Shown here: positions 21,314 to 35,600 of the stretch, in pieces
Layout: every line of letters begins with the position of its first letter
Position numbering within the stretch: position 1 is the first letter of the stretch
Assembly (NCBI GenBank): GCA_031761405.1
Contig: JASEVX010000007.1
Span: 57,077,385-57,141,384, forward strand
Source: Serripes groenlandicus
Lineage: Eukaryota > Mollusca > Bivalvia > Cardiida > Cardiidae
DNA: 64,000 nt
Direction: 5' to 3'
The notes under the pieces: model-generated
Told to the model about the DNA's origin: nothing
Databases searched by the model: none
Seen by the model: the letters and a program-made list of their open reading frames with translations, nothing else
Translations under genes and position numbers: made by a program

Positions 21314-23246
21314 CTGAGTGTATTAGTGGCATATCTAATCTAGATCATTGCCGACACTTGCCAAACATACTCCTATTTACGTCTACCTGTTTCGCCATTC
21401 AATTAAAAAACTGAGTTCGCATCAATGATCTTCTTCAGGTCTAGATATGTACTAGTTGCAAATGCTTTAGAGTTGGGATTTTTAAGAATGTTGCTCAAAT
21501 AGATCGAACAGTAATGCCACTCTTTTTGATAAATCATTTACTTTGACAGCTCTGATTGTTGAATTTCTTGTGAAGTGAAGTGGCAAAAATAAAATATTTA
21601 CTGGAATTTAGTTTTGTAGTTTTATGTAAAACATGTAGAAGTAGCAGCGTTAGAGCGTCGGCGTCACGTACCAAAGGTCATGCGTTCGAATACAGATAGG
21701 AGCACATTATGTAGTTTTGATTTATTTTTACCAAAGTTAGCACTTTAAGAAGCAGACAACCAGAGTGATCGATGTAAGATGAAAGCTAAATACACCATAC
21801 ACATTTAAAGTTTTAAACGCACGAACTTTTATTAAGGATGACAATGTGTATGTAATGTTGTAACTTCTGGCCATGCAAATGAAACAGGATATAATGTTGT
21901 ATAATGTTAATAACCAAACAAATGTACACCATTAGTAAATATAACACTGAAACATAGAAAACATACATTTGAAGTGTTTTGCGGTACATGTCTGTGTATT
22001 TCGGTTTTTCTAGTTACCCTCGAAACAACATTGAGCGAAAACACAGGTTCAACTTTCGGTTTTGCATTATGCAAGAAAGAACTCACCAGACGAAAATGGT
22101 TACCGTCATTTTGGTCCAAATCGGGCCCCGGTGTTTAGCATTCTCCACTTTCTCTTTCAAACAAGTCAGCATACTAAAAGTGATCAAATTAATCAATCAT
22201 CAAATCAATGTCATCTATATCTTTATTAGTGATATGACCACCGGCCCAAACACAATACCCATCATAATTATAACAAACTGGTAAGTGACATACATATATA
22301 ACACATTATAAAAGTGACTTTCGTCTTTCTAGTGAATACAAAATATACATTCCTAATATTTTTTATGACATTTCCTTTCGTTTGGTTCATTTAACAGTTG
22401 AATTTTGCAATAGAAGTATAACTACAGAAACATGTCGGTATATAAAAAGTATAAAATGGTACTCTTTCTCAACTGACTGACATCACAAGGGACATACTTG
22501 CTAAGCGCGATCCAATCCAATCTGTTCAATCATGAGGCAATGTAAGGAAGTTCTAAAGGTTGTCAATGGTGAAGATCAGCATGACAGCGGGTGTATTTAG
22601 CGTAATTTGACCAAGAACAATAGGTCACGTGCTCCAATGGCAAATAGTTTAAGCACAGTTTAACTACACGTTTAATAACACTCTAGCAGGTGTGAATACG
22701 AAATCTGTTTCATGTCAGAAAAAACATGAAATACACGTCTAAGGTGTTTCACCTCTTTAAGCCATCTCTTTAAAACCAGACCAAAGCTTCTCTGTGGTAT
22801 CAAACGTTCGTAGAGAGCTGATGACAGGCTATAGCAGGTCGACTCAGAATGACCCGTGTCATCTAATTAAATTAACGCCTACAAAATCGTTATGTAACAA
22901 CAGGGGAGATAACCCATATAAATAAACCAGATAGATAAGCGGTGAAAGTCGAGTGTTCCGAATGTATAGTAATCATGTTGATAGCAAAACCGAACGCTTG
23001 TAGCATCGTGCGATTTCTTTGGACAATACAACCTTCACCTGTTCATGATTATTCAAAAATATAGGGTCAATTTTAAACGACCTTTTATGCGGTGTGTTCA
23101 GATTGAATGTTCGAACTGCGAAGTATTTTGGTCTGATTTTAATGCGATTGCTGTTTACCACGACATCATTCGATGGGAATCCAAGATGTCGGCACATCAC
23201 ATTGAAACTCACCAAATCCTTTCATGAGAGTAAAATTACTGGAACT
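21314..23246. other. intergenic stretch between the two genes
   Basis: AT-rich, no gene recognised. Opposed 70-101 codon frames near 21907-22284 and 22973-23227 look random. The two genes converge here, so both 3' ends face this stretch. Confidence 0.5.
21638..21712 (+). repeat. tRNA-like SINE head
   Basis: A-box-like TAGCAGCGTTAGAGCGTCGG and B-box-like GGTCATGCGTTCGAATAC have tRNA spacing. No folded acceptor stem or full tRNA is evident, so this is a SINE head rather than a tRNA gene. Confidence 0.5.
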
Positions 23247-23411
23247 GATCCTTTCACCGTTTTACACATATAGACGCAAATGTAGCAAACGACATTTGAA
23301 AACAGTGTGACAAAATGAGTAAATTAACTGAGATTTTATTAAAATAGAATAACCATATATTGCCTGCATGTTTAAAAAGTCGTTTGCTGCAAATGTGTGG
23401 AAATGGATTAA
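23247..23411 (+). mobile_element. TTAA MITE copy in the SLC6 3' flank
   Basis: GATCCTTTCACCGTTTTACA opens it and GTCGTTTGCTGCAAATGTGT closes it. TTTATT at 23335-23340 is AATAAA on the minus strand, about 120 nt past the SLC6 stop, so this MITE may supply the poly(A) signal. Confidence 0.65.
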
Positions 23412-23461
23412 GGTTTCGGCGGTAACTTGTCAATGTGTAGCTGCGAATGTAAGTCGTTTAG

Positions 23462-23617
23462 TCAAAACAGACGGGTGTCTTTTGATCCGAGTAGGTTAGT
23501 TTTGAGTCGAGCGAACCATGTTGTTTGATAAACATAAGGGTTTTGTTTGTACAGAAATGCGGCCTTTGGGTCTTTTGGTTTCCATTGATTTGATGGCCAA
23601 AGTGAACTTCTGATTCT
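23462..23617 (-). CDS. SLC6 transporter, exon 14 (C-terminal tail)
   Basis: The acceptor is TTTATTTGCAG. It encodes [20 protein letters not shown] and on to DTRLF, then TGA (23464-23462). The RL(R/K)xxLxPxxxWxP pattern is the usual SLC6 start of the cytosolic tail. 51 residues. Confidence 0.95.
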   Translation of the reverse strand, partial: RIRSSLWPSNQWKPKDPKAAFLYKQNPYVYQTTWFARLKTNLLGSKDTRLF

Positions 23618-26600
23618 CTGCAAATAAACACATAATTTATTACGATAACACATACTTTGGTTATGGTTGAACATAAAAACACAATTTCTGTGTCAACCAA
23701 ACAGACTATTATTTTGAGTACCCACAACATAGGATCTGTATTAATGATATAGAGTATTATGCTCGAACTCGAATTTAAAAACATAAGATTGCCCCTCCCC
23801 CTCACTCAATTGTCAACAAAATGGCGTACACACCTGAATGAAAGATCCATTCTCTTGCAGAAGGGTCACCACAGCACATACACAGAAATTGAATAAAGGT
23901 AAAAGTCCAAAGGCAAAACCGATTGCGATGGCGTATGGCTTATACGTGTAGTTATCGCCGTATGTGGCCTCGTTATACTGGGTCAGCATAAGAATAAAGG
24001 TTATCTGCGGAGTAGACAATACAATATGTAAGAATAATTTATGTATTAAGGTTCCAATAATTTTGTAGACGACGTTCTAAGTTTTGTTTGGAAAGTAAGT
24101 ATGAGACAGACTATGGCTTTAGCTTCAAGTACGTGATGGCTGGACGCCTTCTATAGAGCCGTTCATTAATAAAAACACAATAAGAGCATTGTGGTAAGTT
24201 GTCTTGAAAGATCGTTCATATTAACCTTTGTTCTGTTTTTACTGTGGGACCCTTCGAGATCACGTCAAAAGTGATCTCAGATGTCGACGGCCTTCTGATT
24301 ACTTACCAACTTGCACACTCCTTGAATATCGAGTACGTTTTCACGCAGATAAGCATGAATAGCAAGAGGTTTTAGTGTAACTGGTAAACTTCTCTGAACT
24401 TACTTACCAAAGTTGATATTGGAATAATAATGCAGAATAAGAAGCGAGAGAACTTTGACAATGGCCATCCAGTCATCAAGGCAATATCAACTGAAAATCT
24501 ATCAATACCTGAAGTAAATACAAAACAGTGATGACAGAGTGAAACCTTTTAAGAGACATATACTAAAATTAAATGGTTTTTTTTTAAACGATTATATCGA
24601 TTTTCTCTATATATGAACGATAATATAAGGTTTTTGAAGCTTGCATCAGCTGTACAATTATCAATAATTAAATGCATTGTAGTCAAATGAAAAACCATGT
24701 CTTAAATTGAATATGAACATGCAACGTTCAGATTGTTTTGATGTGTCAATTGGACTCAGGCAGGGTGAGCTATTGCCATTGTTGTTATTTATTCTTTTTA
24801 TGAATGAAGACGAAAATAACATATATAATAGTTTTATCTGATTCAATTTCAAATAGTATGAATATATAGATATATGTTAAATTGAGGTTTGAAAAATCAA
24901 AAGCAAAAAATCTGCGATTTTGGCAAAGGTTATCTACCTAATCGGGAACATTTATTCGTTGACACCGATGAAATAGTTATCAATTTCGTATATCTTTGGT
25001 TATATTGGCAATTGAACCAATGTGTGTTACTGGGTTACATGACTAGGCACTGCACCGCCTGTTGGGAATATTATATTGGTCTGAAGTTTTGGATATTTAC
25101 AACTACAAGTTCATTGGTAAACTTCACCTATGCTTTTGTAAATTTATATTGGGAGAAAGTCAACAGACTCTAAACAATGCAATTTAAGGTTAACCATTAC
25201 GATTTCCCCTTAGCATACTTTCTAAAGAGATTATTTTATAATCTTTTACACAGTTTTAAAATAGCATGGTTCTGTTACCCATTTTACATCTTTTGACCAA
25301 TTGAATAACATGCCCTAGTAATATGAATATTGTTATTGAACATCTAGGCTACGCTTTATGACTCAAAAATACTTACACTAACATTCTCTCTTAATGCATT
25401 ACAAAGCAGATTGACATCAGTGTATACAAGACTGGTCTAGTAATGTCAATCCTACATTAAAGTTGTTATAATTTTGTTTATTCAAAACCGAATTCTGTTT
25501 TGAAGAATATCTTCAATACAAAGTTAAATGATCATTTGAGGATATAGATAAGCAATTCTTTTTGTAAACTATGTTACATGAAAGCCGTCGAGTCAGAATA
25601 TTATTTAATATTAACCTACCCAAAGTATGACATTTTACGCAAACAATACATTGGTAACATTGCAGGGCCCCTTACCGACTTTCACAATATCAAAATGAAG
25701 GAATGACAAAGATAAACATGTATAGAACATTTTTATTGCACAAACAACTTTATATACATTTTCATTGAAAAGATGTGACTTATTACTCATTTTCAAATTT
25801 ATCTAACTAGTCCTTATATTTCTTTTATTTATTTTTGAAATTTATAATAGCGATGACATTTAATCGTAATATTAAACGGTTTTAATACTTACCATAGATA
25901 AGTGATAACGATGATACTTCCAAGCAAGCACCAATAAGCAATCCAAACGCTGAACAATACCAATCCATTAATTGGAACAGATAAACGCCTCCCTGTATAA
26001 CAAATACTGAAAGTTAACCCTTTGCAACAGAGTTTGCTCGCCAAATCGTTCAATTTGCACGGCGAGGGTAAACAAAATCAAATCAGGTTTGCAACAGACA
26101 GACACGTGTTGTTGCATTTGAAAAGATTTTTTCAAAAAGAGAAAATGCTCATTAGCATCTCCTTTTGCCACGATGTTTTAAACTCTTTTCAATTATAAGT
26201 ATAATTGCATGAGTAATATGCTGCATATTTGTTGAATTTTGGGAAGATGATAGATGGACGATGATGTGACAGAAACTGTTGATATATAAGATATATCCGC
26301 AACCTGACTTAGTTCACGCCGACAAACCACATGCGGAGGTATTATAGCGATTACCTTCGTATCGTTCTCATAACCGCCCTCTAGAGGCTTTCATGATTCC
26401 ATTTTGACTAGATGGCGAACCAGGCAGATCCTGTTCAGAATACGCAAATGCATATTCTGATCTGGATGTTTACCGGTTACAAAGTCTCGCACGTAGGTAT
26501 ACTAGCGACGTATCAGATCTGATTTTGATAAAAATATAGTAACTCATACCTTGCTCGGGCTAACTAGTGTTTACATGTGTAAGATAATGAAACGTGGTAA

Positions 26601-29600
26601 GTATTTTCTAAATCGTTTAACCCGAAGCGACCGGATTATGGTTAATTCATGCTTGTATTATATTTATTCAATGAAATAATGTTGAAACGGCGTAAACCCC
26701 AAACAAAACAACCAAAATGTTTATTCAAATGCCAATAAAGTTTGCAAATGTATAACATTTATCATCACGCGCATGTTTGTGCACCGAATTAAAATGTGTT
26801 ACATTTACATAAAACAAATGTAATGCAAACAAAATCAAAGAAAATGCAAATTTATTGATGAATTGCTAAGTTACAGCACTGATACACTTGTTTTCATCGG
26901 TTTTCGACTCTTGAAATTATGGGATTGTGACCTTGAACTTTGAAGTACAGTTGTGGTTATTTGTTATTTAACAATCTGATTGTTGCATTTAAAAGTGACA
27001 GCACTGACATTCTTAAACGCACCACACCAAATCGCTCGACGCAAGCATGCTCGACAAATATGTCTGTATTTGGGAAATGGTTAAGCGAACAAGTTCTGTA
27101 GGTCTTTATATCAAGTAGTTATCTTTTTTTTTTTATTATTTAATATTTATTGCTAAACGCTACTGTTTTGCTACGAAACAAAGGATTACAAGTATTATAC
27201 TTCTCGTACTCAACGAAAACCAGCCATAGTGTATTTACGACCTGTGTATTATAGTGTTTTTTGAAAAGCGCATCAAACTGCGCTGGATCTTAACTATTCG
27301 AAAAGCAGTCACGGAATGACTCAAGGATCTATTGACGAAGATGACTTTAGATCAGATTCGAAGGGTGTAACGGTAGACCTGTATCTACACTTTTCAAAAG
27401 GTACGCTTAGGATGGCTTTCCTAGTGCACGGTTTCTTCTTATGTACATTTGTGGTAAACACCAGGCTGGCTATATACATTACACCTCCAAACACCAGATT
27501 AACGAGTACCCTGTGATGCCCTAAAGTTCTTGGGAATTGTTCCATTAATGCACACACTATTGTTTCGATCATACCAAACTGAAAGAAAAGAGAAAAATTA
27601 GATCAAGAGATTTTATAGACGGTTATACGGGGATACTCAACTTTGGAAACAACAGATAAGCCTTAATATGAGTCCGTCTTCTCGAAAACGGTACTTGTGT
27701 GCAATGTCTACACAAGTTCACATAAGCTTCTAACAAGCTGACGTTAGTATCTAAACGGTCCAAACAGTCAACTTGTATCATTAAGAAAGGACGGAATCAT
27801 AGGTTCACCCTCTTCTCATAACAGATCAACCATAAATTCCATACAGTAATCTATACTATCTGCCTATGCGTAAAGGCTGTACTAACGTCACAGCTTGGTT
27901 AACAGTATCGTGATTGTTTAGAAAAAAAAAGGCTTGACATGGTAAATCACACAACTTTGATAATATATATCTTCCGTTTGAATTTGATTACTGGAATATA
28001 GAATGAACAGTCTGCTTTGTTGGAATCTAGCCTCTTTATATGCGTAAAACTTAGATAAATAAAATGACACAGATCAGACTACGTATCTATGTTTCCGTGT
28101 CCTAATACGAACCAGTCCATGATAATATGAACAAGTTGGCATTTCTGAATAGTGTTTGTTTAGATTACCGTGTTCATCTGATACAGCTGTATCAGGTTCT
28201 ACACAAGTTGATGGACATTTCTAACAAGGTGTTGTAAGTAACATTTGAGTAATGTAGATCTTGTTTAGAAAACCTGTACAGTTGTCCATGGTTAGGCTCA
28301 TATAAAGTGTCTCTTGAATGGTTACGTGGCTAAAAGACAAACCCTGCAGACCTAGACTAGATCGCCTAAGGACATGGTGATCAGGGTCTACACTGATCCT
28401 GTAGCACGGCCCGTGTGTCTAAATATGTTTACTTACATTACTGTCCAAGATGACAAGCATCAACATCAAAAAGAAGAGAACCGCCCATAAGCGCGGAACG
28501 GGCATCATGCTAATTGCCGTTGGGTATGCAACAAACGCCAAACCAGGTCCTTTAACAATACAAAATGTATAAATAAAAGTAAATGTTGTGGTCAAGATTA
28601 TCTGTATTTAGTGAAGGGGCATTTTTCTGGCCTTGTCATAAAAAGATCTGATTTTGATATTCAGCTCAATTTTGAATTGACTTCTAACTTGCCAGGTTCA
28701 GAAAATAGTTTATTTACTAAAGAACGTTTGAGAAGAACATTCTATTCCGAGTGATATTTACACTCGTTTAACAAACGGTTGTGTCTGCACAAGTTTGTTA
28801 TTAGTGGGTAAAATCACGAGGGATACGAACTCTCCTATTAAACGTTCAATGGTAAATACATATATTACATATGTAATAGGTTAAAATTCAAGTTACGTCT
28901 CGTAGATGACGTTATATATGAATAATAATTATAGAAGAAGCTTTATCGTGAGATTTAAGGTAATATGATACCTGATCAACTAAAGCAGGAATTTAAAATT
29001 ACTGATTTTCAGCACTACGAAATTGTCTTTCCATACACTTACATGTACGACTAAGGTAAACTAAATTAGTCCTGTTTTTCTTAGATGTACGTTAAAGAAA
29101 CCCTGGAATAATTGTTTGGTATTTTACGACGCTTTAAAAACTGTTTAAGTTATATCACGGCGTTTCCTGGGTAAGTTACCAGTACTAGTGCTCCATTTTT
29201 CCTGACATCAGCCAGTCAGTCGTAATACTAACCCCGTAACCCTGGGCACCAAGGAAGGCAGCCATTAATACCATTGTTCAAGTCTTTGGAATAACCAGGA
29301 CGGGGATCGAACCCGCAACCATCTGAAAAAAGCTATTCATTTGAATGTTTTGTGAACCAAATCACGTGAGTCTGAAACATATATAAATGTATTACGGAAT
29401 CAACATAGCCACTAATTTGAACAGCCATCGACTTCTAAAACCGATTTCTTGAAGCAAATGCCAACAGAATAGAGCCAGGCCAGCATGGTCATTCGTACGG
29501 TCTAACAGGGCTCTATACCGCTATCTTGATTTTCTATGAACTGTTCCGAATGCAAAAAGGAACTAATTCATTTTAAAAAGTCAGCATTGAAAGTGTTTAT

Positions 29601-32600
29601 ATATTTGTATACTAAATCCAAGACTTGGTTACATAATAAAGAAAATCAACGATTTTGCTCTGTAAGAATATGATGACCATAGCATATTTACCGCTGGAGG
29701 TCGCTATTTCTGCGATCGGTATACCGGATTGCTTGGCCATGAATCCAATAGTGGCAAACACAATCAGCGCTGCATATACCGCTGTGAACATATCGGCCGC
29801 ACAGATGATTATAGTATCTCTGAAAAAAGATTACGAAACTGTTAATCGTGTAAAAAGGTAAGTACGTTAAGATGCCGGACGACGGATGACTGAGGATAAA
29901 CAAAGGGCAATGACAGATGACAGTAACACACCTTCAGTAGTGCAGTAAATGGTTCTCTCTAATATACATATATACTTGGAGAAGAGACATATTTAACGAT
30001 TCTATCTGATCTTCAAAACATATGATTTTGATACTCAAAAGAGTTGTTTTCTCACGTAATGGTAGAAATCAAGTAATTATAAAATTATCAAGAATAAAAA
30101 ATGTGACGAACTTTTAAAATGAGCGGTGCTCCATAATAACCAACCTTATCATAATTTTGACACATGTGAACACATAAAATATCTGACTGTGCATTCATTC
30201 TATGGGGTAAAAAAAGAAGTGTTTTTCAGAACTTTATTAAAACCGTCCATGACTTATTCGCGAACAATGCATAGTAAGATTATACTGGATATATGATGCT
30301 TAAAAAGCCTTAAAGGTGCTGAACTCCAGATGACGAATAATATACATGTAGTCAATGTTTTAAAAATGTTCAAAAGTTGTCATGAAATATTAGAATCATA
30401 ATTCTGAGATAAAATTAGAGTAATAAGTTCACTTTCCAGTACAATAAATATCTAAATATTGATCGTTTATGCTTCCTCTTCACTCAGTAGCCATATTTTG
30501 AACATTTTCATGATTTTTAAATGAATGTTTTTCAGCATTTACTGCCAAAAAGAACTATTTACTACTTACTTTGTTGTCACTATTAGCAATATTTGCAGAA
30601 GTATCAACTTTTCATTATTTTGATCTCCATCTAAAGTTCAGCACATTTAAAGCATTGTTTGGACACTTACTTGAAGGTCTGTTGGTTGAATTTATTGTGA
30701 GATGACATTGTTATCACACCTCCCCATAGTGGACCCAGTGAATAAAATATTTGCACTGATGCGTCCAACCATGTCTAAATAAAGATTATTTGTCAATTTA
30801 CCAAATTTTAAATATATTTAAATACTTCGAATACACTGAAAGGAATATTTGTCAGATGCAATTAATCACGACGTCTATTATAATTTGAACGGAAAAACGA
30901 TAATTAAGGAATATGAATTCAACTCCAATCTTTCTTTTCCTTTTATAGTAAAAGCTTTTAAGGCTCATGGTAAATATGGTAAATAAATAAAGGGCCGTCA
31001 TTCGTGAGAATGGATAGGTTTAACATGTTTCAACACATTAACATAATAATATATGATTAAAAGATGTGTGTACAATGTTCTGGAAAAAGAAAACATTGAC
31101 AATATTTCAACTCTAGCATTGTAATTTGGAAAAGCCGTTTTCAACAGTTTTATCAGTTATAGCATGGCTACAGAAGACATCAACCATTTGTGTCAAACTT
31201 GAACTATGCTAGGAAATGTGCCTTTCCGTTGGGCATTCAGCTATCGACGCCACTTTCAGCGATCGAACCCTGGACGCCGGTATCAAATCTCCGACGCGAA
31301 CTACTATGCCACAATGGACTCATTTAAACCTTTCTCTTTAGTTTATAAGTAGACGGAAGCGTACATAGAAAACACTTTTACCTGATATATGGTTAATCTG
31401 TAACTTTCAAACTTCAGGAAATACAACAATCCATCTACTGCTCCATCAAGAGTTAGGCCTCGTACCAGTAAAATGGTGAGAAGAACGTATGGAAAGAGGG
31501 CTGTCACATAAACTACCTGAATATACAATTATGGTCAATTATTACAAAAACGTGTGTCTTGCAATGAAAGCAATTTGATATAAAATATGCATTGTAAAAT
31601 ATAAATTAATATTATTAGATAAGCTATTTAAATAGGAACTGGAAACTGTATAAATGATCGGCTGGAATACCAGTTGTCTTGGTAAAACTTAACAGAAGTT
31701 TTGAATTTATTTTTAAACATGAAACACGCTGAATGCTGATAACCTTCCACATTACCAATATATTAGGCATTAGTGTATATATAGATATTGCTCCGTCTAA
31801 TTTCTATATGAAAAGAAATGCAGTATCTGTCCATATTTAACTCATTGATATTGCATTAAGATCCTGTTCACGTGCTGCATAGGACGGAACCATTTACAGA
31901 TAGTAACCTTACACAACTCCAATCCAACTTTTGATGATTTTAATGACTTGCTTACAATGTTTACGTCGTTTGTAGATGTTCATCACACAATCTGGTATAT
32001 TCAAATCGATAGCTGTGTGTTTCTAAAAATAATTTGCTAACGTTATATGTGACGCGTACATCAATGAAATCGCTATCCTGTAGATTAGCTACACCTATTG
32101 ACATACGCTTTACATTAGTGGTTTGTAATTTCGTTGGCGTGTTATGTAACTATATCTGCGTAATACATTACCAACACAATACAGAGAGAAATTCCCGCAC
32201 GAAGAAGCAGACTATTGTCTTAAATGGTTCGTCTTCTAATTGTTGTATCATTCACTGAGGGGATTTTTTCAACGGAACAAGAAGACATGTGTTAAAAGTT
32301 CGCTATACTGACCAAACAGTCAGGTAAAAAAATCCTATTTAAGAACAAGAATATCGACATGAAAATATCATACTTATAATCAAAGCACTGAAAGTTCTGA
32401 CTGCCTGAGGGCTGCAGGAAGGTCGGAGAAGAAGTGAAAATGTGAACAGAAATAACAATTACAGCTTATATTTAAGTATTTATTTTATTGTTAAGAAGTT
32501 GAAAAATCATATCAAGAATAGTAAATATTATGAAACTGGCAATTGGAAACAGGAAGACCCCTTGTTGGCCATATATCGCTCACCTGAGTGCAAGAGCTCA

Positions 32601-35600
32601 CAAGTATGACAAGTTAAAGTCATGAAGAATCAAAGGAATATTGGACAACAGGTTTAGACAGAAACATTATGAAGTTTGTGCCTTATTATATTGAAAAATA
32701 TGTCAATGTTAAATCAACTTCCATCAAGTAGTTTCTGTGTGTTTAACAAATAACACCAACTCGAGCAAACTTGGTGGAGGTTCAGAGAAGTTCAGTCAAT
32801 GAACATTTCAGATAAACTATTTTGAAATCCGGCTGGGCCAGGAGTTTCTGACAAGAAGAATTTGATAATTGTTCTATTTGTCGCCATAGAAACATGCTGT
32901 GCACTGAAAGGAATTATGTGAACAACTGTAAAAGTGGGGCCATGTAAGGAACATCGGTTTTTGATGAGAGCTACGGACAGTGAGTGCTTCCAATATATCA
33001 TCTAAAGCATAATTTCTTGTTTAAGGATCAGATGTGGTCGAAACTGATAAGTGTAATTTAGCGTAGTATTGAGTAAAGAAGAAAATATGTATGCAATTGA
33101 ATCCAGCAACTACCATAATGAAAACATTAAAAGACATACACTTATACTTACTAACAACAGTTACAGAACAAAGTTAATGAATGAAAAATAAGAAATTTCA
33201 CAAAGAGCAATATGCTGCACGCACTCCATAAGCATGTGTTACTCCTACACATTCAAAGCATGAATTCATCATTTATCAGTTATGGATTGATTGAGTCCAC
33301 TTTTACGGACATAGAGGAAAATAGTAAGAGTTTAGAAAAATAAGAGCATTTTTAACCCTGAGTAGACCATTTTTAATATCGTGCTGGTAAGGGATTGGAA
33401 AAATGTGTATTTATAAATGGTTATGTTGCATTTGTGTGAAAAATGCACCATGGTCATCTAGTCCCCATGAAACATTATAATGCTTTGACTAATGACCTAG
33501 TTTGAGCAAATTTGACAGTTTAGAACAAGGCCCAAAGTACATGAGAAAATTCTGCACCAATGCAATAAACTGAACTGGTAATGATGTTTGAAAAACAAGG
33601 TTCGCAAAAAATAATCTCCAAACGATAGGCAATAACTATGCATTGTGCAAGTGACCTTGTTATGACACATATGACACATAGTTAACCCTTTGCTCCATAA
33701 GCATTTTCTTGGACTCATCCACATCGAAAGCAGTAATTCACCACTTATCCGAAATACGTGAATTGTGGTTCGATTTGCTGACATAGTGGATAACATTGCA
33801 GGAAGAGTTGCTAGTTAGGAGGAATCTGAATTCTCCCTCCACTGTTTTCAAATGCCTGCTTTATTGGTTACAGGGAAATGCGTTGATGTGGAGCTAAGGG
33901 TTAGACAAATCCACTCGTGACTTCTTTGTTTACCATTTATGTTTCGTCGCAATTTTTCGGGAAAACTTATTTTTGTTTGTTTGTAAAATATATTATGGAA
34001 TATGAAATTAAAGAATATAAAAAAAAAGTAAAATGATACAAAAAAATCGGGCATGATGATTTGTTTCATAATGGCAAATTACACCATTTAAACTGAATTG
34101 GACAATCTTTGTAAATACCCGAACAACAGTTAGAAACTTCGTTCATTGTTTTATGGTAGCATTCAACCACCGCTTTAATATCGCGTCGACACAAAATGTT
34201 ATTTGTCATGATCATTACAACCATCGTAAAAGACAATCAGTGCGCAATAAATTGTAAATGTTAATTAAACATGACAATTCAAATAATTGTTAAATTTCTA
34301 AATGTTCGAAGTATTTAAAAATCATGAAATTGACAATGTTAAATAGCCGATATTAGTATTTACAATAAACAGGTTATTGCATTAATATGGTAACATGTTG
34401 GGACTCTTTCCTTCGGCAGAGGTATACGTTCGCTAGCTCGGGCAACTCTGCCGATGAATCTCATTTAACACAATTGCTTTCCAAGCATATTTAGTTACCT
34501 ATATGGTTGACATATATTAACTTTGAAAACTTATAATTCCACAATGATGACTACATACCTTGCCAAGTGATTTGACACCTTTGATGACCCCAAGTATAGA
34601 TATCATCCATGCTACTAGAAGGCACACTGCGAGATGTAGTTGTACAGAACCCATATTTTCTAAACCATCAGCTTGGTGTAGAACATGGTATCTGCAAGGG
34701 AGTTACATTTTAGTGTTTGGTTCAAAACGGTAAATCCACTACCTAACATGTATATATAAGACTCTCTTAAGATTGCTTTAATGAATGAAGATTGTCCTGA
34801 TCTTGAAAGGTATGTACAGTAAAATCTAAATTTAGCACTTGTCGAATAATACAGCATAAACAGTAACTACAATATCACCATTCGGATATGTATTACGAAA
34901 AAGTGTCAGACAATTTTACATCGCTTGAGTCAATGAGTGAACTCTGGAATCCGCCGTGTCCGAGTGGTTAGCGTCGGGGATTAGGAATGGGGTGTTCCGG
35001 GTTCAATCCACAGTCTTGGCGCGGTGGTCATGGTGGAGTGACCTTGTACAATGTAGATATCCTAGCCTAGAACTGGTTTGATAACCCAGGGCCCTTGAAT
35101 AAGTGAACTGTCGTCATGATATAATTGAAATAATGTTGAAAACGGCGTACAATCTAAATAAAACAGACACACAATGGGCGAGATTGAAATTAGGATACCG
35201 ACGATGTTTGAACAAACAAATGTTTTTGTGTACTTTAACCCTTTCCCACTTGCAGACACATTTCGACGCATTTGCAGTAGACGACGTTTGAAAACATTGT
35301 GGCAAAAGGAGAAATTGCTCAAGATGGGCATTTTCTCCTTTTCCCACAATGTTTTCAACTCTATTGAATGATGAAACTCTGATTTATGAAGATATTTCAT
35401 GTTTCGTTAATATGGTTTGAAAGTCGTCTGCTGCGGAATTGTCGTATGTGGGAAAAGGTTAAAACAATTCCTTAGTTTCTATTGTATATTGAAGAAGTTT
35501 ATTTCAAATATAAATTCAATAGGTAACATGACCCGTGAGAAAAATAACACACACAAATAAACATCACAAATGACATAGCAAGTGGAGCACATTTACCAAT

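Noticed and set aside
23458..23805. A 115-codon minus-strand protein at 23.5-23.8 kb
   Set aside because: It overlaps the last SLC6 exon in another phase and crosses its acceptor; it is a shadow frame.
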